A DNA stretch of 64,000 nt from Linyphia triangularis (lineage: Eukaryota; Arthropoda; Arachnida; Araneae; Linyphiidae). The stretch lies in assembly GCA_963978545.1 (NCBI GenBank), contig OZ021723.1, positions 4,966,273 to 5,030,272 of the forward strand, written 5' to 3'. The notes under the pieces were generated by a model. The model did not search any database and had not been told where the DNA came from. It saw only the letters and a program-made list of their open reading frames with translations. Both the position numbers and the translations under genes were made by a program. Positions 10,741-20,943 of this stretch are shown one piece after another. Every line of letters begins with the position of its first letter. The first letter of the stretch is position 1.

Positions 10741-11400
10741 TAGTCAAAGAGGTAATTTTTGGACCTCATCGAACATCATTCTGAATTTTTTTATAGAAAT
10801 TGGAGAAAAGTGAGTAGATTACGAATCCCGTGGTCTGTCGTGGCAAAAAATGGCCGAAACTGATCAAAAATCGACTTGGAATGAGTTGAACTAAAATCCG
10901 ATCGCCAAATATGTCATAACTTGCCAAAAAGAGAACAAACTTTTTCGTCTGGCAACCCACGGCATTTTGATTTTCAATGAGAAAAAACGCAAACGATTTC
11001 TGATCTCTGGCTCGGAAAACTTGTATCTTTTAAAAGTAAGCCAAATTGGCGACATCAGTTAAGTCATCAGTGACGTAATGTTTATTTACAACTCGGCTAC
11101 CTTTTAATAGATGCAAGTAGACCGTCGCCAGATATCTGAATCGTCTGCAACCTTCTTAAGTGAAAATTAAAGAGTGAGGGTTACCAAATTAAAAAAAAAA
11201 TGCTCATTATTTGGTAAGTTATGGCACATTTGGCAATTGGATTTAGTTCAACTTATTAAAAGTCTATTTTCGACTAGTTTCGGCCATTTTTGCCACGGCA
11301 GATCAGTGGATTCGTAATCTACTCACTTTTCTCCAATTCCTATAAAAAATTCGGAATGATGTTCGATGGTGTCCAAAAATTGCAGTCGCCTCTCAGTCTA
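10741..11400. mobile_element. 660-bp MITE, family M3, copy 2 (TSD TAA)
   Basis: Second M3 copy, TAGTCAAAGAGG to CTCTCAGTCTA, flanked by TAA at 10738-10740 and 11401-11403. The left terminus has lost a few bases relative to copy 1. It starts 30 bases after the exon-e donor. Open frames inside (for example - strand 10766-10960) are repeat translations. Confidence 0.92.
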
Positions 11401-11932
11401 TAACTAGTTTTTATCATTTAAAGTTTATTAAATACATGCATGGGGTGAAGCAATTGTAAAATCGGCTATCTTCACAAATCTGAAATTTTGTTGTGCCAGT
11501 TGCTTCAGTTCAAAAATAAATTTTGTCTGACTGCTAATGTTCTAACAGAAGAAATACATTGTGTTATTGAGAGAATAATTTCTAAAAAACAATATTTGAA
11601 TAAAAATCATTCACCTTCATCAACAAACTTTTCTTGAGATATACAGTGCAGGAAAAAACGTTAGGATCAAGTGAAAAACATGATTATTTTACTAGCTACG
11701 TATTTTATTATTATACAATTTATGTTCGATACATTCAATTATACTAATAAAAAGTATTTTGCAAATTTAGTTATTTTATAATTTAATGTAATTTTTTGGG
11801 TTTAATATATGCAACAATCAGAAAAAAACAATAATGCCAAGCTCAATTTTATCGCATTTCTTATTTTATTTAGTTTTTGCCATATTTTATCGGGTTGGCA
11901 CACAGATGCTCCAATAAATCACATACGCGTCA

Positions 11933-11964
<32 letters not shown>

Positions 11965-11967
11965 CAA

Positions 11968-12155
11968 AGGGAGTGAGATACCAAAAATGTACACCGACTG
12001 AACGAAGCAATATCATATATTTTGAAAAATGTATTATAAATTATTCTGAAATTTCTAAAAGAATAAACATATCTAACATTGTAGCCAATAAGTTTTTTAA
12101 AAAAATAACAATTAGTAAGCTTTGTGGAAAGGTAAACACCGTTGTTTTGCACTGA
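11968..12155 (+). pseudogene. Tc3-like transposase N-terminal relic
   Basis: The frame reads RYQKCTPTERSNIIYFEKCI followed by SEISKRINISNIVANKF. The T-P-T-E-R start, I-I helix and S-E-I-S/A-K-x-I-N-x-S recognition helix match the first DNA-binding domain of Tc3-type transposases. It then drifts and is interrupted. The upstream part of the open frame (from 11877) runs through a poly-T tract and is not part of the protein. Confidence 0.65.
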
Positions 12156-12360
12156 CTCTTTTTTCTCAGACAAAAGGTTTCGTTCAATGACCAACTGATA
12201 AAAAGCTTTCTTTTCCACAAAATGATTGAATCATTTTTTACACCTGCCAAACTATAGGCAATATACTGTTACGTAATTTACTGTAATAGAACTGGAGTTT
12301 CTATTTGTTTTTGCATGTTTATTTTCTTTATCTTTTTGGAAGTTCCATTTTTTTTTTTAT

Positions 12361-13452
12361 TGTTAGATTTGTTCGTCGGCCACACGTCGGTGTAATACAG
12401 GCAGGAAAGGGTTGGGGGCACGCGGTCAAGGCGTTCTGCTTGCTCTGATTGCAAAATAGTTTCACTTAATTTTTTGTGAAACTTCGTCGACTAGTTTAAA
12501 ATCATCACCGATTCGAGAAAAGAATTAAGGGGACATGGGACACTTGTTCCAAAATTCTTTAGTTTTGCTTGGAATAAAATTTGCCACAAACATAGAAGAT
12601 GTGACTTGTGACACAACAACAAAATTTGAGCACATAATATGAAATAGATAGTAAATTATTGAGAAAAATACATTAAAATAAAACGAAATTTTTACTTTTT
12701 TGAAATGGCGCCTCGTGACGGAATATTTTAATGAACATAAAAGAAATATTTGAACTAGTTTTTCAATATATTGTAATCATTTTCCCGAATACTTTTATCT
12801 TTAGGTGCTATAGTTGAACAGAAATAAAATTTGGAACTTGGCGCTAGTGATTTTGCATTAAAAAATGCACATATTCAAAATCCCAACATGGAAAAAAATG
12901 GAAAAAATTATGTGACATTAAAAAGCATTTGTGTATTTCTTTATAGTACATTAAAAATTATTTATACAAAAAATTAGGTGGATTTATAAAAATAATGAAT
13001 CGCAAGGAGCTATTCGAACTTACGTAAAATGTAAAAAAGCGAAACCGAAAAAATGCATTTTTAACTTTTGCCAACAAGTGAGCGATACGTTAAAATAAAG
13101 ATTTCACCACCTAAAATCATCAGATTTCAAAAATTCAAATGCGAAATTAAAGCTGGTGACGTCAGCAATTTTTATAGAACGAAAACGAAAAAGAAAAAAA
13201 AGTAATTTTTGAGGATTTCCGTTTCCCATGTCCCCTTATTGGATTTTGAGCGTGGGTTTGAAAAGAGCTAAGCGCTTGTTTACTTTAACGGTGACGGAAT
13301 TGTCGTTGTGTATCTGAAGTTGTATGCACTGAAGCTTTTGTTAAAGCTTGATAGAGAGTTCGCTTTTTTTTTAAGAAGTTTGTAAGCTTCTGAACGAAGA
13401 ATAGCTTTCTTTTGTAAAAACTGTGTTAATTCCACTGAGAAAATTCATAACA
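12361..13452. mobile_element. Possible solo LTR interrupted by a TTAA-bounded element
   Basis: The sequence between TGTTAGATTTG (12361) and ATTCATAACA (13452) has TG...CA borders. Without the inserted 715-bp element it would be about 377 bases, less AT-rich than its surroundings. No flanking duplication or second copy was found, so this is tentative. Confidence 0.3.
12525..13239 (+). mobile_element. TTAA-bounded element, subfamily B
   Basis: Left end TTAAGGGGACATGGGACAC, right end GTTTCCCATGTCCCCTTA, a near-perfect inverted pair 715 bases apart. The interior is AT-rich with no reading frame. The internal block GAATCGCAAGGAGC is shared with the element at 59216-59913, linking subfamilies B and F. 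Confidence 0.85.
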
Positions 13453-13650
13453 ATGCTATCAAAATACCCAAATGCACAATTTAGCAAGATACGCCAATCA
13501 CCTCTAAGTGTCGTGAAATATTACGCCTACAGTTCGTAAAGAAACGTTACATTTTGAGATAAATGGCAAAATTGTGTTTTTTTTAGATGAAAAATAATTT
13601 TATCTCAAAGGATTTGACGGATTCAAGCACTACTGACCTGATATTCGATA

Positions 13651-13852
13651 TAAAGAGGACTTGGTACTTTTCAAACTTTTTTTTTGATTTAAGCCTTTAA
13701 AATTATTATTTTTACATATATGGAAGTATTACTAAGTAAAAACTAAATTTTATTAAAAAAAAGTTCACTAGTACTCTAAATTTCCAAAAAAAAAAATTTA
13801 AATAAAAAAACTTTCAAATTTTATCTTCTTTTTCATTTTCCAATATTTGTTT

Positions 13853-13889
<37 letters not shown>

Positions 13890-14383
13890 TCCTAATAATA
13901 TACTCTTAACTTTTTAGGCATCGGATTTAGAATGAGTAAACAGTATTAGAGAAAAACGATAATTATTGTACCTATATATGTAAAAAAAACCGTAAAAAAC
14001 GGGTATTTTCAACATTTAAATTTGTAAAAGTTTTTATTTTATTTAAAAAATACAAGCCTATTTTTATCATATAGATATTGAGAATGACTCGCATAAAATT
14101 TCGAGTCATTTCAATCGTATTTGTTGTAGTTTTAGCATTTTGAATAAGGTTGGAATTAAAAAAATCACGAACTGAAAAAAATTCATTCGAAACATCAAAT
14201 GAGGTATTGTAGCAATGCTAAATTCTCCATAAGAATATAATTTTTATGCAATTGCAGCAATCAGATCACCTCGAAACCTTGACAGAACAAGGAGAAGTTT
14301 TCAAAGATTATAAACACGCAACAAATAGAAAACTAATATTTTTATTATTTTTTGTGGAAACAAGGGGTACCAAGTCACCTTAA
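13651..14383 (+). mobile_element. TTAA-bounded element, subfamily C
   Basis: Right end GGGGTACCAAGTCACCTTAA; left end AAAGAGGACTTGGTAC is its inverted counterpart, with TTAA decayed to TAAA. Length 733. AT-rich, non-coding interior with a 27-base T run. Assigned by borders and size; no second copy in the window. Confidence 0.6.
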
Positions 14384-14409
14384 CAATTATTTTTCTAGTG
14401 GCTTCAGTT

Positions 14410-14780
14410 TAGTGGTCATCCGTGAAGATTTTGGTCAGTTCTGCTATCGCTTATCTGAAGAAAAAAAAGGTTTCATACGAAGCCTGCCATGACAACCTTA
14501 CAAAAAATAAATTGACGTGGTTGCCTTTTATAGCATATGGAGAGTGCATTCATTGCATGTGTTCCAGAAGGAAAATGCCGCCATACACAATTCAAACTTC
14601 ACAAAATCCTTTCTCCAATCCTCCAAAATCCAATGTTTTGATTGACCTTCAAGAAGTACCAACAGAAAGTTTATGGTGCATTCTAGTGTGTAAAATTTAT
14701 GGAAATGGTAAAACTTCCAACATCTAAGATGAACTTAAAATGACCACTTAAAACAGCTGGGAAAGCATCACAAATGACAG
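14410..14780 (+). pseudogene. Tc3-like transposase catalytic-domain relic
   Basis: One frame carries NAAIHNSNFTKSFLQ and then, after a stop, PSRSTNR, matching the QDNAAIH-x-S-x-x-TK-x-F and DWP-ARSPDLNPIENLW regions of Tc1/Tc3 DDE domains. A neighbouring frame supplies YGNGKTSNI. The conserved SPDLNPIEN motif is broken. The 101-residue open frame at 14422-14727 mixes frames and is not a gene. Confidence 0.55.
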
Positions 14781-14941
14781 ATTTTTTTTTTTCATATTTA
14801 TGTCCGAGAATGATTAAATTAGCTTAAAGAAAAAAAATGTGGCCTTAATATTTTTTCAGATTTATCTATGCACAAAAACAAAAGTTCAAAATAAAAAAAA
14901 AATTTACATTAATAATTTACAACACGTAATCACTAGGAACT

Positions 14942-14978
<37 letters not shown>

Positions 14979-15362
14979 ATTGTGTTTAGTTTTACATGCA
15001 ATTCAAACATGTAATTTTATAAATAATGAAGCTTTTCACTTGGTCTTAATGTTTTTTCTAGCACTGTACATAAATTAATATAAGGGATAATTTTTTTTAA
15101 TTCTACGTGTTTTTAATGGGAAATGAACAGGAATAGTTCAAAATTTCTTGCCTGAGTGGCAGTGACTTTTATAGAACATATTTTTATGTTTTAAAGCATG
15201 GCGGCATTCATATACACCATCTAAAAAAAATTTAAGTTTTTCAAAAAGAAAAACACCTTCTGTCATTATCACACGCAAAACATAAATTTTCAGACTTTAT
15301 GACATGCATCCTTGAACTTTTTACCAGCCCAACGTTTTAAATCCCTTCATCTTCTATCCTTA

Positions 15363-16024
15363 TAGTCCGAGCGGCGACAGCAATTTTCGTAAACCATCGA
15401 ACATCATTCTGATTTTTTTATAGAAATTGGAGAAAAGTGAGTAGATTACGAATCCACTGGTGTGCCGTGGCAAAAATGGCCGAAACTGGACAAAAATCCA
15501 CTTGGAATGACTTGAACTGAAATCCCATTGCCAAATATGTTATAACTTGCCAAAAAGAGAACAAACTTTTTCGTCTGGCAACCCTGCATTTTGATTTTCA
15601 CTGAGAAAAAAAGGCAAACGATTTCTGATCTCTGGCTTGGAAAACTTGTATCTTTTAAAAGTAGGCCAAATTGGCGTCATCAGTTACGTCATCAGTGACG
15701 TAATGTTTATTGCCAATTTGGCTCCCTTTTAATAGACGCAAGTAGACCGTCGCCAGATATCCGGATCGTCTGCAACCTTCTTAATTGAAAATTAAAGAGT
15801 AAGGGTTACCAAATAAACAAAAATGCTCATTATTTGGCAAGTTGTGGCTCATTTGGCAATTGGATTTAGTTCAACTTATTAAAAGTCGATTTTTAACCAG
15901 TTTCGGCCATTTTCGCTACGGCAGACCAGTGGATTCGTAATCTACTCACTTTTTTCTAATTTCTATAAAAAAAATCAGAATGATGTTCGATGGGGTCCAA
16001 AAATTGCAGTCGCCTCTCAGTCTA
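15363..16024. mobile_element. 660-bp MITE, family M3, copy 3 (TSD TTA)
   Basis: Third M3 copy, TAGTCCGAGCGGCGACAGCA to CTCTCAGTCTA, flanked by TTA at 15360-15362 and 16025-16027. Its right end lies only 25 bases before the GOLD exon, so part of that exon's 3' splice region probably lies in the element. The stretch from 15067 to 15362 is plain AT-rich intron. Confidence 0.93.
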
Positions 16025-16049
16025 TTAACACAATCTTCAAATTCTACAG

Positions 16050-16362
16050 TTATGCCAACCTGAAAAAGTGGATGAGTCCCTCTACTTCCCGAAGAGCAAG
16101 AAGTCCCTCTCCAGTTCCCCTGATGTGAAGAAGCTGGTGCTGGCTCGCGCCTCCTTCTCCGAGATCGAAGTGGAGATCCCAGAAGCCGGCTCCCTCATCG
16201 AGTGGGAGTTTGAGACCAAGACTCGAGACATCGGATTCGGGCTCTTCCACAAGGAGATGGAGGGGGAGGAGGAGAAGATCACGGAACTCGTCCCTCTGCT
16301 CAGGCTGGACACGGACTCGTACGCGGAGACGGGGATGTACAAGTGCGAGCAGGCTGGGACAT
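16050..16362 (+). CDS. SEC14-like gene 1, GOLD-domain exon
   Basis: Acceptor ttctacag, donor GTACGT, phase 0 in and 1 out; about 104 codons. It begins LCQPEKVDESLYFPK and contains KKLVLARASFSEIEVEIPEA, GSLIEWEFETKTRDIGFGLF and LDTDSYAETGMYKCEQAGT. This is the core of the C-terminal GOLD beta-sandwich of SEC14L proteins (WEF-x-T-x-x-x-DIGFG is the typical strand pair). GOLD domains are thought to mediate protein or Golgi association. Base use is unlike the other exons: roughly 80% of third positions are G or C against about 20% in exon e. An overlapping - strand frame is a shadow of this GC richness. Confidence 0.96.
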
Positions 16363-16432
16363 GTACGTAAACAATGTTGATGATAGTTTGCAAAGTTGAT
16401 TTGAAATAGATCTTTACTCATCTGGAGGTATG

Positions 16433-16613
16433 GGTTGGTTTGTTGTTTTCAGATTATCTGGCGCCGTCAGCAACACGAGGGCTATAACGCGCCAAAACTT
16501 TCGTCATTAGACAAGCCAACATACATTTACAAACACCCATGCCTAACACTGGACTCGAACCCGCAACTTCGCGGTCTACAAGCTAGTACGCTAACACACT
16601 ATACCGGTTTGGC
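16433..16613 (-). mobile_element. tRNA-derived SINE, copy 1 (minus)
   Basis: On - it starts GCCAAACCGGTATAG and has a pol III B box (GGTTCGAGTCC at 16551-16561). The tail GGCGCCAGATAATCTGAA is shared with the copy at 56622-56801. It begins 70 bases after the GOLD exon. On + its end supplies the acceptor-like tgttgttttcag. No target duplication found. Open frame 16435-16644 on + is a repeat translation. Confidence 0.88.
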
Positions 16614-16616
16614 TCA

Positions 16617-16751
16617 AAAATATTTGTTTTATTGTTTACAATAATGAATTTTGTTTTGAGAATTCATAAAATGCTGGGAGTATGGGACTCATCATTTTAT
16701 AAATTCTCAAAACAAAATTTATTATTGTAAACAATAAAACAAATATTTTTG
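16617..16751. repeat. Inverted repeat (hairpin), about 58-base arms
   Basis: Left arm begins CAAAAATATTTGTTTTATTG and the right arm ends CAATAAAACAAATATTTTTG, nearly perfect over about 58 bases, around a short loop containing GGGAGTATGGGACT. The right arm runs into the 24-bp minisatellite, which reuses its last bases. Confidence 0.9.
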
Positions 16752-17111
16752 AATCAAATAATACAACTATTTTTTAATCAAATAATACAACTATTTTTTA
16801 ATCAAATAATACAACTATTTTTGAATCAAATAATACAACTATTTTTGAATCAAATAATACAACTATTTTTGAATCAAATAATACAACTATTTTTGAATCA
16901 AATAATACAAATATTTTTGAATCAAATAACACAAATATTTTTGAATCAAATAATACAAATATTTTTGAATCAAATAATACAAATATTTTTGAATCAAATA
17001 ATACAACTATTTTTGAATCAAAAAATACAATACTTTTGAATCAAATAATACAAATATTTTTGAATCAAATAATACAAATATTTTTGAATCAAATAATACA
17101 AATATTTTTGA
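16738..17111 (+). repeat. 24-bp minisatellite, about 15 copies
   Basis: Unit AATCAAATAATACAACTATT plus TTTG, with an ACAAATATT variant in several copies. Because 24 is a multiple of three the array keeps a reading frame open (NQIIQLFL repeated), which is not evidence of coding. The following 17112-17699 is AT-rich intron with nothing recognisable. Confidence 0.95.
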
Positions 17112-17699
17112 CTGGCACAACATTTTTATTTCTAACATTAGTAGAAATTGAAATATTTAAGTTTCTGTTACATGACAACTGTATCTCAAACATGCTATCT
17201 TAAAACTTTCAAACTGTTTTTATACGTGATGCCTTTTTGTCTCTTTTTTTAGTTTAAATTGATATATCTTAAAAGCTACTTGTTATAAATCTATGAAACT
17301 TTCCACAATTATTTTTCATAGATATTTCTTTAATTTGTCTTCAGGAATTATGTTTTTTTACTTAACTTACTTTTACAAGTTTTTGGAACTTAACATACTA
17401 TGGATTTTATACAGTTTTTGCAAAAATATTTTTATTTTTTCTAATTACTTTATTGTAAAATCCTGAAGAAAATTTTGATATGAATTACAAAAAGTAATTT
17501 TATGCAAAATGAAAGTGATTTTTCAAAAAGGTTTTTTAGATATATCAAATTTAGAAAATATCAAAATTTTAAAGTTTTTTAATTAAAAAAAAATATATAT
17601 ATTTTTTAAATTTGAAAATTTAAAATACTTTTTTAAGTTTCAAAGCACATTACTGCATACAAAATTCAGAAAAATACTTATAAAAATAAAGATTTTAGA

Positions 17700-20105
17700 A
17701 TTTTCCCAGACCCCTTTAAAATTTGAAAAAGTTCTAGGCGTTTAAATATTGAATTAAAGGAAAGTTTCTGCATACTTTTTACATTATTATAATGTTCTGC
17801 AGGTTAAGGTTAGGTAAGTTAAGGCTGGGAAATATTTGTTAGCAATATTGATTATTGTGTGTAGAGTTAATTGGAAAGCAGCCCTAATGGCTTAAATAAT
17901 TAAAACTGTAAATTAAGAGAAATTTTTCTGCATGCTGTTTACATTGTCATAATGTACCGTAGGTTAAGGTTGGGTGAGTTTAGACTGGAACATGTAAAGT
18001 TGGCATTAACAATATTGATGAATGTGTGTAAATTTAATTGAAAAATAGGTCTTGGTGTTTAAATACTGAATGCTGTAAATTAAAGGAAAGTTTCTGCATA
18101 CTTTTTACATTATTATAATGTTCTGCAGGTTAAGGTTAGGTAAGTTAAGGCTGGGAAATATTTGTTAGCAATATTGATTATTGTGTGTAGAGTTAATTGG
18201 AAAGCAGCCCTAATGGTTTAAATAATAAAAACTGTAAATTAAGAGAAATTTTTCTGCATGCTGTTTACATTGTCATAATGTACCGTAGGTTAAGGTTGGG
18301 TGAGTTTAGGCTGGAACATGTAAAGATGGCATTAACAATATTGATGAATGTGTGTAAATTTAATTGAAAAATAGGTCTTGGTGTTTAAATACTGAATGCT
18401 GTAAATTAAAGGAAAGTTTCTGCATACTTTTTACATTATTATAATGTTCTGCAGGTTAAGGTTAGGTAAGTTAAGGCTGGGAAATATTTGTTAGCAATAT
18501 TGATTATTGTGTGTAGAGTTAATTGGAAAGCAGCCCTAATGGCTTAAATAATAAAAACTGTAAATTAAGAGAAATTTTTCTGCATGCTGTTTACATTGTC
18601 ATAATGTACCGTAGGTTAAGGTTGGGTGAGTTTAGGCTGGAACATGTAAAGTTGGCATTAACAATATTGATGAATGTGTGTAAATTTAATTGAAAAATAG
18701 GTCTTGGTGTTTAAATACTGAATGCTGTAAATTAAAGGAAAGTTTCTGCATACTTTTTACATTATTATAATGTTCTGCAGGTTAAGGTTAGGTAAGTTAA
18801 GGCTGGGAAATATTTGTTAGCAATATTGATTATTGTGTGTAGAGTTAATTGGAAAGCAGCCCTAATGGCTTAAATAATAAAAACTGTAAATTAAGAGAAT
18901 TTTTTCTGCATGCTGTTTACATTGTCATAATGTACCGTAGGTTAAGGTTGGGTGAGTTTAGGCTGGAACATGTAAAGTTGGCATTAACAATATTGATGAA
19001 TGTGTGTAAATTTAATTGAAAAATAGGTCTTGGTGTTTAAATACTGAATGCTGTAAATTAAAGGAAAGTTTCTGCATACTTTTTACATTATTATAATGTT
19101 CTGCAGGTTAAGGTTAGGTAAGTTAAGGCTGGGAAATATTTGTTAGCAATATTGATTATTGTGTGTAGAGTTAATTGGAAAGCAGCCCTAATGGCTTAAA
19201 TAATAAAAACTGTAAATTAAGAGAAATTTTTCATGCATGCTGTTTACATTGTCATAATGTACCGTAGGTTAAGGTTGGGTGAGTTTAGGCTGGAACATGT
19301 AAAGTTGGCATTAACAATATTGATGAATGTGTGTAAATTTAATTGAAAAATAGGTCTTGGTGTTTAAATACTGAATGCTGTAAATTAAAGGAAAGTTTCT
19401 GCATACTTTTTACATTATTATAATGTTCTGCAGGTTAAGGTTAGGTAAGTTAAGGCTGGGAAATATTTGTTAGCAATATTGATTATTGTGTGTAGAGTTA
19501 ATTGGAAAGCAGCCCTAATGGCTTAAATAATTAAAACTGTAAATTAAGAGAAATTTTTCTGCATGCTGTTTACATTGTCATAATGTACCGTAGGTTAAGG
19601 TTGGGTGAGTTTAGACTGGAACATGTAAAGTTGGCATTAACAATATTGATGAATGTGTGTAAATTTAATTGAAAAATAGGTCTCGGTGTTTAAATACTGA
19701 ATGCTGTAAATTAAAGGAAAGTTTCTACATGCTTTTTACATTATTATAATGTAATGTAGGTTAAAGTTGGGTCAGTTAAGGCTGGGACATGCTCGTTAAC
19801 AATGCTGATGAATGAGTGTAGAGTTAATTGAAAAAAAAGGTCTATGCGTTTAAATATTGAAAACTCTAAATTAAAAGAAATTTTTCTGCATGCTTGTTAC
19901 ATTATCACATTGTACTGTAGGTTTAGGCTGGGTGAGTTAAAGATGGAACATTTAAGGTTGGAAATAACAATACTGATGTAACAATGTGTATTAAGCTAAT
20001 TGAAAATAAGGTCTATGCGTTTAAATATTTAAAAATCTAATTGAAAGAAATTTTTCTGCATGCTTGTTACATTATCACATTGTACTGTAGGTAAAGATTG
20101 AATTA
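17700..20105 (+). repeat. 326-bp dimeric satellite array, about 7 copies
   Basis: GGAAAGTTTCTGCATACTTT recurs at 17759, 18085, 18411, 18737, 19063 and 19390, and as a variant at 19716, i.e. every 326-327 bases. Each unit is two diverged half-units of about 163 bases, both carrying AGGTTAAGGTTRGGT. Copies are nearly identical in the middle and decay towards 20105, where single half-units remain. Higher-order structure of this kind is typical of satellite DNA. Confidence 0.95.
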
Positions 20106-20943
20106 GTTTTTCTAGATCTCATTCGCTCTCACTTTTAGCGCTATAACGATTTGACACTGAGACCTTTCTTACTTTCAACTCATTTTACATTTTCGCAATA
20201 AAATGATTGAGTTAGTTAGAATGAAATACAAAAAGAATCAGCTTAGTATATTGGGTGGGGAACTGAAAAAAATTGTGATTTTTAATGTTTACACTATCGT
20301 TATTCCTATTTATGATATGCTCTAGTTCTACCTTCAATGGCATTTTCATTTCGTTTATGGTCCAACTAAACAGCAATACTGCATGATCGTTATCATAACA
20401 GATATGGTTGGAGGGTGAGAGTCAGAAATATTATTTGATTCAAACTCAAAGAAATATCTGGTATATTCTTCTAAAAAACAAGAATGCAGTGCCCTATTGA
20501 AAAGATGTCCCCCTCGCACAGCAATATTGGCCAATGTCGAAACAGGGATTCTAGGAAGTTTAGCCAGTATGTGCTGAGACTCAAGCATCGTTCCAAAGTA
20601 CACGATTATTATTTTTATTTTTTTTAATAAACTTGTGAAAACCATCAAATTTTTATCCTCCCATCTATTCTTATAAAAATATATTTCAATCTCAAAATCT
20701 GCTTCAACATTTTAAAACTACCAGTATATTTTATCCAGCATTGGGCTGTATTGGCTAAGATTCTTAGCAACGGCCAGTCTACAAAGGTTCGTCAACGATA
20801 CTGGCCAGCGTATTTGTGCTACTGGAGTAAGGGCACCTGATTTGATAATGGATCAAGTTGAATTTTCAATTGATTGTTCTGCACTTTGTGACCTGAGCTT
20901 GTTTCATATTCGCATCAATGAGTTTTGGAAATTATTGGAAAAT
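20106..20943 (+). other. Non-repetitive intron spacer between two satellites
   Basis: About 840 bases of less AT-rich sequence with no second copy in the window. A 97-codon open frame on - (20355-20648) contains RIPVSTLANIAVRGGHLFN; it looks like possible coding debris, but I cannot assign a family and it has no start context. The part near 20720-20930 (CTGGCCAGCGTATTTG) is similarly unassigned. Confidence 0.4.

Larger units (their letters stand above)
11644..15066 (+). mobile_element. Tc3-like (Tc1/mariner) transposon, degraded, with nested insertions
   Basis: Left end CAGTGCAGGAAAAAACGTTA and right end inverted as AATGTTTTTTCTAGCACTG, both flanked by TA; similarity continues inward (AAGTGAAAAAC / GCTTTTCACTT). 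Inside are two transposase relics: an N-terminal helix-turn-helix at 11968-12130 and a catalytic-domain piece at 14410-14780. The 3.4-kb length is inflated by two TTAA-bounded elements (12525-13239, 13651-14383) and possibly an LTR around the first. Long T runs occur at 11940, 13858 and 14945. Confidence 0.82.

Noticed and set aside
14422..14727. 101-codon + frame as a novel gene
   Set aside because: The region carries Tc3-type catalytic motifs in a neighbouring frame, so this frame is mostly out-of-frame debris.
16050..16362. GC-rich exon as horizontally acquired or contaminant DNA
   Set aside because: It is in phase with both neighbouring exons and encodes the expected next domain of the same protein.
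16050..16421. - strand open frames opposite the GOLD exon (about 123 and 103 codons)
   Set aside because: Shadows of a GC-rich exon; the + frame has conserved GOLD motifs and matching splice phases.
16749..17039. 96-codon frame NQIIQLF repeated
   Set aside because: Translation of a 24-bp minisatellite.
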